Shown here piece by piece: positions 6,315 to 12,629 of a stretch of 12,629 nucleotides of DNA (position 1 is its first letter; the number at the start of each line of letters is the position of its first letter). The stretch is taken from assembly GCA_900552245.1 (NCBI GenBank), contig URYY01000058.1:1-12629 (forward strand), read 5' to 3'. Below the pieces are notes generated by a model. The model was given only the letters and a program-made list of their open reading frames with translations. It was not told the DNA's origin and ran no database searches. The translations under genes were made by a program, and so were the position numbers. Source of the stretch: an uncultured Opitutales bacterium. Its GTDB lineage: Bacteria; Verrucomicrobiota; Verrucomicrobiia; Opitutales; Intestinicryptomonadaceae.

Positions 6315-7760
6315 ATGAATTTCATAATGTCATTCTTGGGGCGCTTTTTGGCGTTTATTCCGCGGAGTTTCGCAAAGGCTTTGTGCGACGGCATAGGCTG
6401 GCTTGTCGCAGAGTTTCCATCGCCCAGGCGCAGGGTAGTGAGGGCGAATTTGCGCCACTGCTTTCCGGATATAAGCGATGAGAAATTGAAGAAATTGGCG
6501 CTGGAATCCTGCCGAAGAACGATAGAGATGGCTCTATTTGTACTGGCAAGCCCATATATAAGCATGGACGAATTAAAGAGGCGCGTAAAGATAAGCGCGC
6601 ATCTCAATGAGGAAATAAAGCGTCTTGAGGAAAATCCTAGGCCCCTTGTCTTGATGATTCCCCACTTTTGCATGATGGAATCCATAACGATTATGCCCGC
6701 TATATCGGAGCACAAGCTGCCGCGCACAGGCGTTTTTTATAGGCCTTTTGACAACGCCGGAATGGAAAAGTGGATAAAGAATACGCGCGAGCGCTACGGG
6801 ATAAATCTGCTCTCGCGCCGCGACGGGCTTTTGGTGGCTTTAGATTACGTCAAGCGCGGAGACTGCATTGCAATACTTTTCGACCAAGACGCGGGGGGGC
6901 TTGGCGCACTTTCCATGTTTTTTGATAAGGTTTGCTCCTGCTCTGAGATTGCGGGGCTTTTGATAGAGCGCACAAAGTGCCTGTCCGGAGTTTTCTGGGC
7001 GCGCAGGACCGGCTTTTGGGAGTCTGAAATTGACGGGGAATACATAGAGCCCGACAGTGCTGAAAATATAATAATAAAGACAAACCGCTGGCTTGAGAAT
7101 AAGCTCAAGACGGACGAGGAGCTTTGCGTGGATTGGCTTTGGCTTCACAAGCGCTGGAAGACCCAGTCAAATCCGCGAAAGAGGTTTAGAATAGAACATA
7201 GGAAAAATCATCTGCCGGATTACCTAAAGTTTTACAATTTGGATTCTTTGCCGCGCAATACCCACTTTTTTGCGACTCTGCCAAATGAAGAAAGTAAACT
7301 TCTTGCAAGCCTTGCCGCCGTGGACGCTCTTAGAAAATCTCGTCCGGACGCCGCAATAAATGCAATTTGCCAGTCTCAAGATGAGCAGTTTTTAAAAGAT
7401 ACGGGGCTATTTGAGAGTGTAAGTGCCATTTGCGAGGGCGACAAGACTGCCTACAATTCGGCTTTGCTTAAGATTAAGAATCTCTATCCTGACGTGCTTA
7501 TAAATTTTGAAAGTAACGACTTTTCAGAGCTTGTTAGAAAGTCCATAGCACCGCTTCAGTGCTTTGCCTTTAAAGGTGCCGGAGAAAAGTCAAAGGCAAA
7601 TTGCATTTGCCGCTTGGATTCTCGGCAGTCCAAATTGTCTTATCCCGAAAAGCTTGAAATTTTCATGAAGTACTTTGGCTTGGAGGGCGAGTTTGATAAA
7701 AACTTGCTCGAGGCAAAGTCAAAGGAAGAATTTTTGAAGATATTAAAGGGCAGGGGCTAA
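6315..7760 (+). CDS. LpxL/HtrB-type lipid A acyltransferase with heptosyltransferase-like C-terminal extension
   Basis: Residues 1 to about 290 form a lysophospholipid/lipid A late acyltransferase, which moves an acyl chain onto the lipid A precursor at the inner membrane. Evidence is the HX4E catalytic motif 'HFCMME' (H117, E122), 'FDQDAGGLGALSMFF' (D190 region) and the family's 'DWLWLHKRWK' (273-282), plus a hydrophobic N-terminus. The family normally ends soon after that last motif at about 300 residues; here another 170 follow. From about 315, segments such as 'ASLAAVDALRKSRPDAAINAI', 'LFESVSAI' and 'LYPDVLINFES' recall the N-terminal half of GT9 heptosyltransferases, but the GDxxM-type glycine motif and the nucleotide-sugar half are absent. 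The extension may be a degenerate, non-catalytic domain. No Shine-Dalgarno is seen before ATG 6315; ATG 6327 (Met5) is an alternative. The first domain is certain, the second tentative. Confidence 0.9.
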   Translation: MNFIMSFLGRFLAFIPRSFAKALCDGIGWLVAEFPSPRRRVVRANLRHCFPDISDEKLKKLALESCRRTIEMALFVLASPYISMDELKRRVKISAHLNEEIKRLEENPRPLVLMIPHFCMMESITIMPAISEHKLPRTGVFYRPFDNAGMEKWIKNTRERYGINLLSRRDGLLVALDYVKRGDCIAILFDQDAGGLGALSMFFDKVCSCSEIAGLLIERTKCLSGVFWARRTGFWESEIDGEYIEPDSAENIIIKTNRWLENKLKTDEELCVDWLWLHKRWKTQSNPRKRFRIEHRKNHLPDYLKFYNLDSLPRNTHFFATLPNEESKLLASLAAVDALRKSRPDAAINAICQSQDEQFLKDTGLFESVSAICEGDKTAYNSALLKIKNLYPDVLINFESNDFSELVRKSIAPLQCFAFKGAGEKSKANCICRLDSRQSKLSYPEKLEIFMKYFGLEGEFDKNLLEAKSKEEFLKILKGRG

Positions 7761-7765
7761 GCCTT

Positions 7766-7854
7766 TTCCGACTATATAATCAGCTCTAATTCGCATTTTT
7801 TTTAGCGAATTTGTTTGCGAATATTTCGGCTACTTGCTCTAATTTCCGACTATG
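7766..7854 (+). repeat. Short direct and inverted repeats between the acyltransferase and epimerase genes
   Basis: TTCCGACTAT occurs at 7766-7775 and again at 7845-7854, where it overlaps the epimerase ATG. GCTCTAATT occurs at 7783-7791 and 7836-7844. Between them AATTCGC (7788-7794) and GCGAATT (7805-7811) form a 7-bp stem with a 10-base T-rich loop. No T run follows the stem, so it is not a standard terminator for the upstream gene. It could be an operator or the remains of a promoter duplication. Confidence 0.5.
7815..7843 (+). promoter_or_regulatory. Promoter of the aldose epimerase gene
   Basis: TTGCGA (7815-7820), 17 bases, TCTAAT (7838-7843) with TGC just before the -10 box: identical boxes and spacing to the promoter at 6272-6300. 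The expected start point (about 7850) falls at or within two bases of the ATG at 7852, so the mRNA should be leaderless or nearly so. Confidence 0.6.
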
Positions 7855-8772
7855 GAGATAGTGGATTTTAAGGGCGAAAAGCTCTACAAGTGGGCGACGG
7901 GGGCTTCCAGATTTATTTTAAACCCCGCGCGGGGTATGAGGCTTATGAACTGGTTCTTGGAGCTTGCCGACGGCTCTGTGCGAGATGTCATTTATTGGCC
8001 GGACGACGGAGATGTCGGCGAAAATATTGCGGGAGTTCGCGGCGGCAATCCCATACTCTTTCCATTTTGCGGAAAGAGCTTTGTTGATGGGCGCGACGGC
8101 CTTTGGAAAACAGCGGATTCTCAAATTCTAAAAATGCCCCAGCACGGCTTGGCTCGCCAGGGAAAATTTGAGGTTTTAGATGTATCCGACTACAAGATAA
8201 GCGCAAAATTTCTCCCCTCTAAAGAGGCTATGGAGTGCTATCCGTATGAGTACGAATTTATCGTTACTTACCGCTTTGACGAATTTTCACCGTCTTGCGA
8301 ATTTGCCCTAAAGAATCTCGATAGCGTTGAAATTCCGTGGTGCGCAGGGCACCACTTTTACTTCAAAATGCCTTGGCACGAAGGCGCAACTCGCAAGGAC
8401 TACCGCATTTTGTGCGACGCAAAAAAGGCCTTTAAAATAGAAAGCTGTGGCGTTTTAAGAGAAGTTGAGGCAAAATTCCCCGCAGACTTTTCAGACCCGG
8501 ATATTTGGAATAGGATAAATTGCAAGCTAAAGACAAACATAGTTAAGTTCGGCCCAAAGAACGGCGAGGAGGATATAACTCTAAAAGTCGGCGATTCTCC
8601 AAAACCGGAGGCCTGGACTAGCGTTGTAACTTGGTCTGAATCGGACGATAGCCCATATTATTGCGTCGAGCCTTGGATGGGCGCTCCCAATGCCGCAGAG
8701 CACAAGGGCGGTTTGCATTTTGTAAAGCCCGGCGAAACTCAGCGCTTTTCCGTGCAAATTTCCATTTTTTAA
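7852..8772 (+). CDS. Aldose 1-epimerase family protein (mutarotase)
   Basis: The 306-residue protein has the galactose mutarotase fold signature: 'GGNPILFPFCG' near residue 65, 'HGLAR' with H98, 'WCAGHHFYF' with H167/H168, and 'VEPWMGAPNA' with E273. In the family these His and Glu residues bind and interconvert alpha and beta anomers of an aldose or hexose phosphate. Length fits single-domain members, and no signal peptide is seen, so it is probably cytoplasmic. The exact sugar cannot be read from sequence; the form is closer to the YeaD/LacX-like branch than to classical GalM, by eye. It follows the acyltransferase by 91 bp with its own promoter and ends about 60 bp before a strong terminator, so it can be transcribed alone. 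No Shine-Dalgarno sequence precedes the ATG. Confidence 0.88.
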   Translation: MEIVDFKGEKLYKWATGASRFILNPARGMRLMNWFLELADGSVRDVIYWPDDGDVGENIAGVRGGNPILFPFCGKSFVDGRDGLWKTADSQILKMPQHGLARQGKFEVLDVSDYKISAKFLPSKEAMECYPYEYEFIVTYRFDEFSPSCEFALKNLDSVEIPWCAGHHFYFKMPWHEGATRKDYRILCDAKKAFKIESCGVLREVEAKFPADFSDPDIWNRINCKLKTNIVKFGPKNGEEDITLKVGDSPKPEAWTSVVTWSESDDSPYYCVEPWMGAPNAAEHKGGLHFVKPGETQRFSVQISIF

Positions 8773-8831
8773 TTTGCGCTTTTGTTTTTTTTAACTTTCA
8801 AAATCCTCCGCTTAGATTTTCAATTTTTTTA

Positions 8832-8866
8832 GGCGCTTCGAAAGATTATTTCGGGGCGCTTTTTTA
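8832..8866 (+). terminator. Intrinsic terminator after the epimerase gene
   Basis: Arms 8832-8843 and 8849-8860 pair over 12 positions (GCGC and CGAAA cores joined by G-T wobbles) around the loop GATTA, followed directly by a T run (8860-8865). The position, 60 bp past the stop, fits. Confidence 0.8.
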
Positions 8867-9089
8867 TCGCCTTGCAAAGCTAGTAATTTTTTCAGTCAAG
8901 GAAGCGCTTGCAAATAAAAACACCTTGCAGGCTTAATTTTCAATCGCGGATTTAATCTGAATTTATGGACATGGCGCTGCTTCTATTTTGTTTGCTAGTT
9001 AACTTCTCTTTTTACGTCTAGAAAGGCTTAGTTCCCTATTCCGCTTGGTCTTCCAGAAAAGAGGCGTATATTTTCCGAATTGTAAGGAC
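8867..9089. other. Gene-free stretch between two converging terminators
   Basis: The gap between the converging epimerase and groEL genes is 392 bp. Terminators take up its two ends, leaving about 220 bases with no convincing gene. It holds a 7-bp hairpin (8906-8912 with 8926-8932, one wobble, 13-base loop) followed by TTAATTTT, and an 18-codon hydrophobic frame on the plus strand (8965-9021) without a Shine-Dalgarno sequence. Either could be chance. I see no tRNA or known RNA family. Confidence 0.5.
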
Positions 9090-9119
9090 AAAAAAAAGAG
9101 GCGCGAATTTTCGCGCCTC
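9090..9119 (-). terminator. Intrinsic terminator after groEL
   Basis: A perfect 9-bp GC-rich stem (GAGGCGCGA at 9098-9106 with TCGCGCCTC at 9111-9119) and a 4-base loop. It is followed on the minus strand by eight T residues (9097-9090), about 45 bp past the groEL stop. Confidence 0.9.
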
Positions 9120-9164
9120 CCATCAAACTATATTGAAGTTTTATGCTTTGTTAATTGCAAGGGC

Positions 9165-10802
9165 TTACATCATGCCGCCCATGCCGCCCATCATAGAGGG
9201 ATCCATTGCCGGAGCCTTCTTCTCTTCGGGCTTGTCGGCAATCATGCACTCTGTAGTGAGTAGCAAACCTGCAACTGAACCTGCATTCTGCAAAGCTGTG
9301 CGTGTCACCTTTGTAGGATCTACAACGCCCGCCTTGAACAAGTCTTCAAACTGGCCGGTAGCTACATTGTAGCCCATGCCGCCCTTGCTCTTTAGAACTT
9401 CCTTTACAACCAAAGCGCCTTCCTCACCGGCGTTTGCGCACAACTGGCGCAAGGGAGCCTCAATAGCGCGGCGAACAATCTGAGCGCCAACCGCTTCGTC
9501 GCCCGTCAGAACTTCCTGCAAAGCGTCGATAGCCTTTGCCGTGCGCAACAATGCAACGGAACCGCCCGCGCTTATGCCTTCTTCAACTGCAGCTCTTGTA
9601 GCGTGCAGAGCGTCGTCAACGCGCATCTTCTTTTCCTTCATTTCAGGCTCAGTAGCGGCACCTACGTTGATTACTGCAACGCCGCCTGCCATCTTTGCCA
9701 AGCGCTCCTGCAACTTTTCGCGGTCGTAGTCGGAAGTCGTTTCCTCAATCGCTCTGCGGATCTGCTTTACGCGAGCCTGAATGTCGGAGGACTTGCCGCC
9801 GCCTTCAACGATTGTCGTATTTTCCTTGGAAACTGTTATGCGCTTTGCCTTGCCCAAGTCTGCCAACTGAACATTCTCAAGCTTTATGCCCAAGTCCTCA
9901 GTGATGCACCTGCCGCCTGTAAGGATTGCGATATCCTCAAGCATTGCCTTGCGGCGATCGCCAAAGCCCGGAGCTTTTACTGCGCAGACATTCAAAGTTC
10001 CACGCAAGCGGTTTACAACCAGGGCTGCCAAAGCTTCGCCCTCGACGTCTTCGGCAATGATCATCAAAGGTTTGCCGGTCTTAGCTACAGCCTGCAATAT
10101 CGGCAACAAGTCGGAGAGGCTTGAAATCTTCTTTTCGTGTATCAATACGTAAGTGTCTTCCAAGACGGCTTCCATCGTGTCTGCACTTGTGACAAAGTAG
10201 GGCGATAGATAGCCCTTGTCAAACTGCATACCTTCGACGACGTCCAATGTAGTCTCGATTGACTTTGCCTCTTCTACCGTGATTGTGCCGTCCTTGCCAA
10301 CCTTGTCCATAGCTTCTGCTATAACATTGCCGATTTCAGCGTCCCAGTTTGCAGAAACTGTGGCAACTTGGCGGATTTCCTCGCGGTCCTTTACGTTCTT
10401 AGAGTTCTTTGCAAGCTCCTTAACGGCAGCCTCGATAGCCTTGTCTATGCCGCGCTTTAGGAAAATCGGGTTGGACCCGGCCGCTACGTTTCTCAAGCCT
10501 TCCTTGTAGATTGCCTCGGCAAGGACTGTTGCAGTTGTCGTACCGTCGCCGGCATTGTCGGCAGTGCGAGACGCAACTTCGCGAACCATCTGGGCTCCCA
10601 TATTCTCATAGGGATTTTCAAGTTCGATTTCCTTTGCAACCGTAACGCCGTCCTTTGTTACCAAAGGTGCGCCAAATTTCTTGTCGATTAGAACGTTTCT
10701 GCCCTTCGGACCCAATGTCGCCTTTACGGCCTTGGCCAAAGTTTCTACGCCCTTTAAAATTCTTTTGCGTGCTGCTTCGTCAAATATAAGTTGTTTAGCC
10801 AT
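9165..10802 (-). CDS. groEL: Chaperonin GroEL (Hsp60)
   Basis: The 545-residue protein is a full-length group I chaperonin, the large ring that folds client proteins in the cytoplasm using ATP with the GroES lid. Seen are 'KATLGPKGRNVLID' (28-40), the ATP-site 'GDGTTT' (85-90), 'GFGDRRKAMLEDIAILTGG' in the apical domain, 'KMRVDDALHATRAAVEEG' with the catalytic Asp, and a C-terminal GGM tail (GGMGGMM). The tail is short compared with the E. coli (GGM)4M. The gene is 27 bp after groES and has the only strong ribosome site in the window. A terminator follows. Several bacterial groups, including Verrucomicrobiota and Chlamydiota, carry more than one groEL; its location next to groES and dnaK marks this as the probable housekeeping copy. 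Confidence 0.99.
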   Translation of the reverse strand: MAKQLIFDEAARKRILKGVETLAKAVKATLGPKGRNVLIDKKFGAPLVTKDGVTVAKEIELENPYENMGAQMVREVASRTADNAGDGTTTATVLAEAIYKEGLRNVAAGSNPIFLKRGIDKAIEAAVKELAKNSKNVKDREEIRQVATVSANWDAEIGNVIAEAMDKVGKDGTITVEEAKSIETTLDVVEGMQFDKGYLSPYFVTSADTMEAVLEDTYVLIHEKKISSLSDLLPILQAVAKTGKPLMIIAEDVEGEALAALVVNRLRGTLNVCAVKAPGFGDRRKAMLEDIAILTGGRCITEDLGIKLENVQLADLGKAKRITVSKENTTIVEGGGKSSDIQARVKQIRRAIEETTSDYDREKLQERLAKMAGGVAVINVGAATEPEMKEKKMRVDDALHATRAAVEEGISAGGSVALLRTAKAIDALQEVLTGDEAVGAQIVRRAIEAPLRQLCANAGEEGALVVKEVLKSKGGMGYNVATGQFEDLFKAGVVDPTKVTRTALQNAGSVAGLLLTTECMIADKPEEKKAPAMDPSMMGGMGGMM

Positions 10803-10813
10803 ATTTTATAATG

Positions 10814-10820
10814 CTCCTTT
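10814..10820 (-). promoter_or_regulatory. Shine-Dalgarno site of groEL
   Basis: AAAGGAG on the minus strand stands 11 bases before the groEL ATG, in the 27-bp gap after groES. It is a near-consensus site and contrasts with the weak or missing sites at the other starts in this window. Confidence 0.75.
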
Positions 10821-10829
10821 TAAATTGTT

Positions 10830-11126
10830 TTACTTTAGGATTGCCAAGATGTCGTCCTCGCGCAAGAGCGTGAACTTCTCTTCGCCAACCTTTACTTCAG
10901 TACCGCCATACTTTGCAATTAACACTCTATCGCCAACCTTGACGTCAAAGCTCGAGCGCTTTCCGTTTTCGTCGGTCCTGCCTGTTCCAAGTGCAATTAC
11001 CTCAGCTTCCTGTGACTTTTCCTTAGCGGCATCGGGAATGATGATGCCCCCCTTGATTTGCTCTTTCTCCTCGATCTGCTTTACCAATACGCGATCGCCT
11101 AGAGGTTGTATGTTTGTCTTTGCCAT
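10830..11126 (-). CDS. groES: Co-chaperonin GroES (Hsp10)
   Basis: The 98-residue protein forms the seven-subunit lid of the GroEL chamber. It begins 'NIQPLGDRVLVKQIEEKE' and carries the mobile loop that docks onto GroEL (about residues 18-33, including 'GGIIIP'), then 'VGDRVLIAKYGGTEVKV' and the closing 'REDDILAILK'. The length is normal for a bacterial GroES. It is the first gene of the groES-groEL pair, 112 bp after the dnaK stop with a strong terminator between, so a separate promoter should lie at about 11127-11178. I see no clear -35/-10 pair there and no CIRCE inverted repeat (TTAGCACTC-N9-GAGTGCTAA), so HrcA control is not evident. The ribosome site is weak (GAGA about ten bases away). 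Confidence 0.98.
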   Translation of the reverse strand: MAKTNIQPLGDRVLVKQIEEKEQIKGGIIIPDAAKEKSQEAEVIALGTGRTDENGKRSSFDVKVGDRVLIAKYGGTEVKVGEEKFTLLREDDILAILK

Positions 11127-11177
11127 AATTGTTATTTCTCGATTCTTTGTTCTTTTAAAAATTCTTTAAAGGTAAAG

Positions 11178-11228
11178 GAAAAATCCCCCGCTTACAAAGC
11201 TTTTTTTTTAGCTTTGTAAATCGGGAGA
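11178..11228 (-). terminator. Intrinsic terminator between dnaK and groES
   Basis: A perfect 10-bp inner stem (TTACAAAGCT at 11192-11201 with AGCTTTGTAA at 11210-11219) closes an eight-base homopolymer loop. A GC-rich outer stem (11184-11190 with 11222-11228) continues it after a small bulge. On the minus strand the hairpin is followed by TTTTT (11183-11179). It starts 11 bases after the dnaK stop and should separate dnaK from groESL transcripts. Confidence 0.88.
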
Positions 11229-11238
11229 CTCAAAACCA

Positions 11239-12629
11239 TTACTTATTCTCGTCTTTTTTCTCGTCGTCAACTACTTCGAAGTCGGCGTCAACTACGTCGT
11301 CCTTCTTAGGGGCTGAACCTGCGGCTGAATCCGAACTCTGGCTCTGGGTCGAGGTGTTTGCAGCCTGGCTTGCAGCCTGGAAAGCCGCCGCATTCTCCTG
11401 GAAGAGCTTCGTGAGCTTTTCAGTTTCGGCCTTGGCCTCGTCCTTAGTGATATCGGACTTTTCGAGAAGTTTGCGCGCATCTTTTACTGCATCTTCAAGC
11501 TTTGCCTTTACTGATGCGTCAAGCTTGTCGCCGGCGTCCTTTACCTGCTTTTCAATCTGGTAGGAGATATTGTCTAGCTCATTCTTAGCTTCAACTGTCT
11601 CCTTGATTCGCTGGTCTTCTGCAGCATTGAGTTCAGCTTCCTTCTTCATGCGCTCAACGTCTTCTTTGCTCAAGCCGCTGGAGCCCGTGATGGATATCTG
11701 CTGTTCCTTGCCAGTGCCCTTATCTTTAGCGCTTACATGCAAGATGCCGTTTGCGTCTATATCAAATGTAACTTCGATTTGCGGGAGTCCGCGCGGAGCG
11801 GGAGCTATTCCGTCGAGCCTGAAGTTGCCGAGCATCTTGTTGTCTTTTGCCATTGGGCGCTCGCCCTGCAAAATCTTAATGTCAACAGCCGTCTGATTGT
11901 CGGCGTATGTGGAGAAGATCTGCGTGGCCTTCTTAGGAATCGTCGTATTTCTCTCAATCATCGGAGTCGATACGCCGCCTGCGGTTTCAATTGAAAGGGT
12001 AAGCGGAGTTACGTCGAGAAGCAGTACGTCGCGCACATCGCCCTGCAGCACGCCGCCCTGAATTGCAGCACCTCTTGCGACAACCTCGTCCGGATTTACA
12101 CCCTGATGGGGCTTCTTGCCTGCGAGCTTTTGTGCAAGTTCCACAACCGCCGGCATACGAGTCATACCACCTACGAGGACAAGCTCGTTTATGTTTGCGG
12201 CGGTTATTCCCGCGTCTTTCAAGCAAGCTTCAAAGGGCTTTACTGTTCTGTCTAACAAGTGCTGTGTCAGCTGTTCCAACTTTGCGCGTGTGAGAACCAC
12301 ATTCAAGTGTTTCGGACCGCTTGCGTCTGCCGTTATGAAGGGCAGGTTGATGTCGGTCTGCTGAGATGTTGAAAGGGCGATTTTTGCCTTTTCAGCCTCT
12401 TCGCGCAAACGCTGAAGTGCCATAGGATCATTCTTTAGATCTATGCCGTTTTCCTTTTTGAAATTGTCGATAAGCCAATCCATTATGGCAGAGTCGAAGT
12501 TGTCGCCGCCGAGTTCGGTATCGCCGTTGGTGGCTTTCACTTCAAAGACGCCGTCGCCGATTTCAAGTATTGAAATATCGTACGTGCCGCCTCCCAAGTC
12601 GTAAACGGCGATTGTTTCGTCGTTTTTCT
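11239..12629 (-). CDS. dnaK: Chaperone DnaK (Hsp70), 5' end cut off by window edge
   Basis: The 462 visible residues begin in the nucleotide-binding domain just before the phosphate loop 'VYDLGGGTYD' (visible residues 8-17); compared with E. coli DnaK roughly 180 N-terminal residues are missing. Also seen are 'LVGGMTRMPAV', the interdomain linker 'DVLLLDVTPLTLSIETAGG', the substrate-binding beta domain with 'FRLDGIAPAPRGLPQIEV', the helical lid, a Gln/Ser/Ala-rich flexible tail, and the bacterial C-terminal signature 'DDVVDADFEVV'. DnaK is the cytoplasmic ATP-driven Hsp70 that works with DnaJ and GrpE; neither lies downstream here, and the upstream side is outside the window. A terminator follows directly, then groES-groEL, so the main chaperones are clustered but probably separate transcription units. 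Any apparent start at 12597 is only an in-frame TTG inside the domain. Confidence 0.98.
   Translation of the reverse strand, partial: KNDETIAVYDLGGGTYDISILEIGDGVFEVKATNGDTELGGDNFDSAIMDWLIDNFKKENGIDLKNDPMALQRLREEAEKAKIALSTSQQTDINLPFITADASGPKHLNVVLTRAKLEQLTQHLLDRTVKPFEACLKDAGITAANINELVLVGGMTRMPAVVELAQKLAGKKPHQGVNPDEVVARGAAIQGGVLQGDVRDVLLLDVTPLTLSIETAGGVSTPMIERNTTIPKKATQIFSTYADNQTAVDIKILQGERPMAKDNKMLGNFRLDGIAPAPRGLPQIEVTFDIDANGILHVSAKDKGTGKEQQISITGSSGLSKEDVERMKKEAELNAAEDQRIKETVEAKNELDNISYQIEKQVKDAGDKLDASVKAKLEDAVKDARKLLEKSDITKDEAKAETEKLTKLFQENAAAFQAASQAANTSTQSQSSDSAAGSAPKKDDVVDADFEVVDDEKKDENK

Noticed and set aside
7788..7811. Hairpin as a terminator for the acyltransferase gene
   Set aside because: The stem has only seven pairs, and no T run follows it, so it is listed as a repeat instead.
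8661..8936. 91-codon plus-strand frame overlapping the epimerase 3' end
   Set aside because: It runs out of frame through the epimerase and then across its terminator; no ribosome site or motif.
9603..10124. 173-codon plus-strand frame inside groEL
   Set aside because: Antisense shadow of a highly conserved gene with biased codons; long opposite frames are expected there.
11127..11178. CIRCE heat-shock operator before groES
   Set aside because: I looked for TTAGCACTC/GAGTGCTAA on both strands of the groES leader and saw neither half.
11570..11896. 108-codon plus-strand frame inside dnaK
   Set aside because: Same reason: opposite a strongly conserved chaperone gene, Ser/Leu-rich and without motifs.
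1..12629. CRISPR array, tRNA, insertion sequence, phage or defence genes
   Set aside because: No spaced repeats, cloverleaf, terminal inverted repeats, transposase or defence-type domains were seen; content is housekeeping.

Overview
The window reads as chromosomal core DNA from a diderm, LPS-making bacterium. A lipid A acyltransferase implies an outer membrane. The MoxR/DUF58/BatA operon with its small 'PAPERTTEEFL' membrane protein, the AroA-Cmk fusion and the GroEL sequence fit Verrucomicrobiota, possibly Opitutae. That placement is inferred from remembered family patterns, with no search run. There are ten protein genes, two of them cut by the window edges, and no tRNA, rRNA, CRISPR array, IS element or phage gene.

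Layout. (1) Bases 1-3130, minus strand: a Bat-type operon transcribed moxR, DUF58, small membrane protein, batA. The last three are tightly packed (30-bp gap, then two 4-bp ATGA overlaps), and batA runs off the left edge. (2) Bases 3378-6207, minus strand: tyrA, then one base later a 654-codon gene fusing EPSP synthase (AroA) to cytidylate kinase (Cmk), closed by an intrinsic terminator near 3293-3340. (3) Bases 6315-8772, plus strand: an LpxL-type acyltransferase carrying an extra C-terminal region that resembles half a heptosyltransferase, then an aldose-1-epimerase family gene. (4) Bases 9165-12629, minus strand: dnaK (5' end missing), a strong terminator, then groES-groEL and another terminator.

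Functionally these are housekeeping modules: a MoxR/VWA envelope or stress complex, the shikimate-to-tyrosine branch tied to pyrimidine nucleotide supply, lipid A or envelope sugar work, and the two main chaperone systems. The points most worth a second look are the AroA-Cmk fusion with a possible internal start at Met437, the acyltransferase chimera, and a repeated promoter (TTGCGA-N17-TCTAAT) placed so close to the start codons that the mRNAs should be leaderless or nearly so. Most starts lack a clear Shine-Dalgarno sequence; groEL is the exception. I found no strong case for a wholly new multi-gene system.
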